Shown: one piece after another, positions 45,216-46,998 of the stretch | Position numbering within the stretch: position 1 is the first letter of the stretch | Layout: every line of letters begins with the position of its first letter | Source of the DNA: Hemicentrotus pulcherrimus | Lineage: Eukaryota; Echinodermata; Echinoidea; Camarodonta; Strongylocentrotidae | Assembly: GCA_003118195.1 (NCBI GenBank) | Contig: BEXV01000448.1 | Span: 135,769 to 182,766, forward strand | Direction: 5' to 3' | Length of the DNA: 46,998 nucleotides | Translations under genes and position numbers: made by a program | Notes under the pieces: generated by a model | Databases searched by the model: none | What the model saw: the letters and a program-made list of their open reading frames with translations, nothing else | Told to the model about the DNA's origin: nothing

Positions 45216-46974
45216 ACGTTTTTTGAAAGTTTATTTAAGCTCCAAACCGTACGTAGAAACATAAAATTTCATTAAAGACGAAAGGGACACTAGTAACATC
45301 ACGGATTAAAATGAACGTTATGAAAATTCAACGAGGCATGATTTTAGTTATAATTTCATGATTATATCTCCCTAGGAATAAGTAATAATACATTTTTTCT
45401 TAAAGATAATCGGTTACGACAGAATAGGGTAAAAGAAAGAACACAGACCCAGTGGAGTACACACATAGAGATAACAAAGATAGATTGGACCGTTATTCCA
45501 GGATGGTATAGTTCAGCTCAGCGGAGTGACGTATACGTTGTGACCCGGCGTTATGAAGCAGAGGAAAATGAAATTTGAAGGACTTCCCCACGAATAATTG
45601 ATTCTGACATTTTTCTTCAACATGAGCAGGGAATGAACGAAGCATAAAATCAATTGAAAACACAAAATATGCCATTAGGTGATCTGCGCTCAATCCTCCA
45701 CCTGTCTAAACGCTGAACAGGTACACCTCGCTTCCCCCTTCCCCCACCCCTCCCATTCTCTACAAATAACCTTCAACTGCCCCTGTGGAAATGGGGGGGG
45801 GGTTGGGCCTCTTGGTGCGCTATACGTACACAAGCTTGATAATATCAGGTTTATATTACCTTCATCATACCCGTGTTGCAATTGGGGCATATTTTGTTTA
45901 CCCGCGTCATGTAACATTTCTATGACCTTCCGATGCACTTTTTCCCACTTTCTGCCGCTAAAACGCATGCGCTAACAGCCGCTCGCCGCTTTTTTCCAGT
46001 CCGTTTTATCATGGGGATTGCCGGATTGGTGTAGAAAATTTGCAACATAGCTGTTTTTCCAACACTCATTATAATGTCCATCTCAAACCTTAAATGACTC
46101 TAATGTACCGGAGCTAGACTCGTGATTCATCTCCCTGCACTCCAAATAACAAAGGAAATGTACATTTGTAAACATATACTGTTTTTGTTTTTTTTTCTTC
46201 TTCTTCTTCTGATTTTTGCAGTTTGGTGCATTTGAGGATAACACGTTCCACCCTTGTTTCTATTTATATATTGCTACTCCTAACATGATAAGCTTGGACA
46301 TTATGTTTGTCTTTATCGATATGTCTAGAGTACAAACACGGTAAACAAGATGGTCGAGCTTTTCTATTTTCCATAATATATTTGATTTTGATAATGTGCG
46401 TTTATAGTAGCATAAAGAGAATGATGCTTTCAGTGGAAAGAGCTATAATTTTGTCACCTTTATCACCATGGTAGAAAGGTATATTGTGATTTGGAAGACC
46501 AAATTTAGTAGTCTTTTTACAAGAAAAATCCTATCGTCGTGTTTTACTTCCTTTTTTATCAATTCTCTCCTTATAAAAATGACCTGACAATTCTTTTTGC
46601 ACGATACTTGATTGTTCAATGATTGGTTGATATCGATGAATGCTTGGGTATGGAACTGTGAAAAGGGCAAGGCTACGTCTATTTTTGTGTACCCTAGACT
46701 AATTTTACTTGTGTTAAGTATGAATTAATATTGGAATATATTGCTTCCATCGAGATATGAAATACTTTTGCAATATCGACGCGCCTCAGAGATTAACACA
46801 TCTAATTAAATTCAAACAAATTACGAACGTAATTAAAAGTGATAATGTACAAAGATTTCATATTTCCTTTTTGCGTAAACATGTTAAGTGCATTTATTTA
46901 ATTACGGTAGTTCATCCAAATCATACAAAATAATATAATACACATGTTTTCGGTTGGGATTGAATACTTTATCT
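45216..46974. other. Unassigned sequence, no gene
   Basis: No supported gene. A G-run of eleven near 45794-45804 and a CTTCTTCTT triplet run near 46197-46210 are present. Overlapping frames of up to 98 codons on both strands at 45679-45975 have no recognised domain. Confidence 0.45.
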
Positions 46975-46998
46975 ACCCCCCCCCCCTCCCCCTCTCTC
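46975..46998. repeat. C-run and CT at the window end
   Basis: A long C-run with a single T interruption and a terminal CTCTCTC close the window, mirroring the G-run at position 1. Confidence 0.9.

Overview
This window looks like gene-poor, repeat-rich, AT-rich DNA from an animal, most likely a marine deuterostome such as an echinoderm (sea urchin-like). That assignment rests on three things: many long GA/CT microsatellites, compact non-coding transposons of types I recall from such genomes, and SINE-like pieces with a TATAGCGC or CCTACCAGGT/CCTGGGT signature. No taxonomic marker gene is present, so it is an inference. I found no protein-coding gene I can support. The longest open frames are translations of GA/CT repeats or lie across transposons, and none matches a protein family I recognise.

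Layout. 1-1.2 kb: degenerate GTGA/GTGT array with a roughly 100 bp higher-order period, starting in a run of G. 1.2-5.2 kb: mostly unassigned sequence, GA-rich tracts, and a pair of related 125 bp segments (3.63 and 5.02 kb). 5.59-5.93 kb: a MITE with long inverted ends. 6.44-6.79 kb: a degenerate array that reverses orientation in its middle. 7.72 kb: a tRNA-derived SINE. 8.93-9.31 kb: first copy of a TTAA-flanked MITE family, followed by a second SINE-like segment. 10.0-10.5 kb: three tandem units of about 158 bp. 10.81-11.16 kb: a variant MITE of the same family. 11.2-18 kb: largely featureless except GA tracts, a CRE/E-box pair near 14.0 kb and a diverged repeat relative at 14.88 kb. 18.35-19.01 kb: a MITE copy interrupted by another element. 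20.04-20.42 kb: another MITE copy. 20.8-21.9 kb: tandem units of about 350 bp. 22-27.4 kb: long GA, CT and AT microsatellites and a perfect 24 bp-stem hairpin (23.09 kb). 28.19 kb: a TATA-box-like core promoter candidate. 28.61-29.26 kb: a TA-flanked fold-back MITE. 31-32.1 kb: CT/CA tract and an exact 55 bp tandem duplication. 34.06-34.81 kb: five tandem units of about 143 bp with palindromes. 35.26-36.22 kb: a 478 bp segment present twice around a single N, almost certainly an assembly junction. 36.2-47 kb: GA/CT tracts, an exact 42 bp duplication, homopolymer C/G runs and otherwise unassigned DNA, ending in a C-run.

The most informative content is mobile-element biology: one TTAA-flanked MITE family in at least five places (two end types, one nested insertion), two other TIR elements, and three tandem satellites, two of which share an AGATGTRAACACA-type motif. 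The exact repeat around the N should be treated as one locus until resolved. All similarity statements are by-eye alignment; no search was run.
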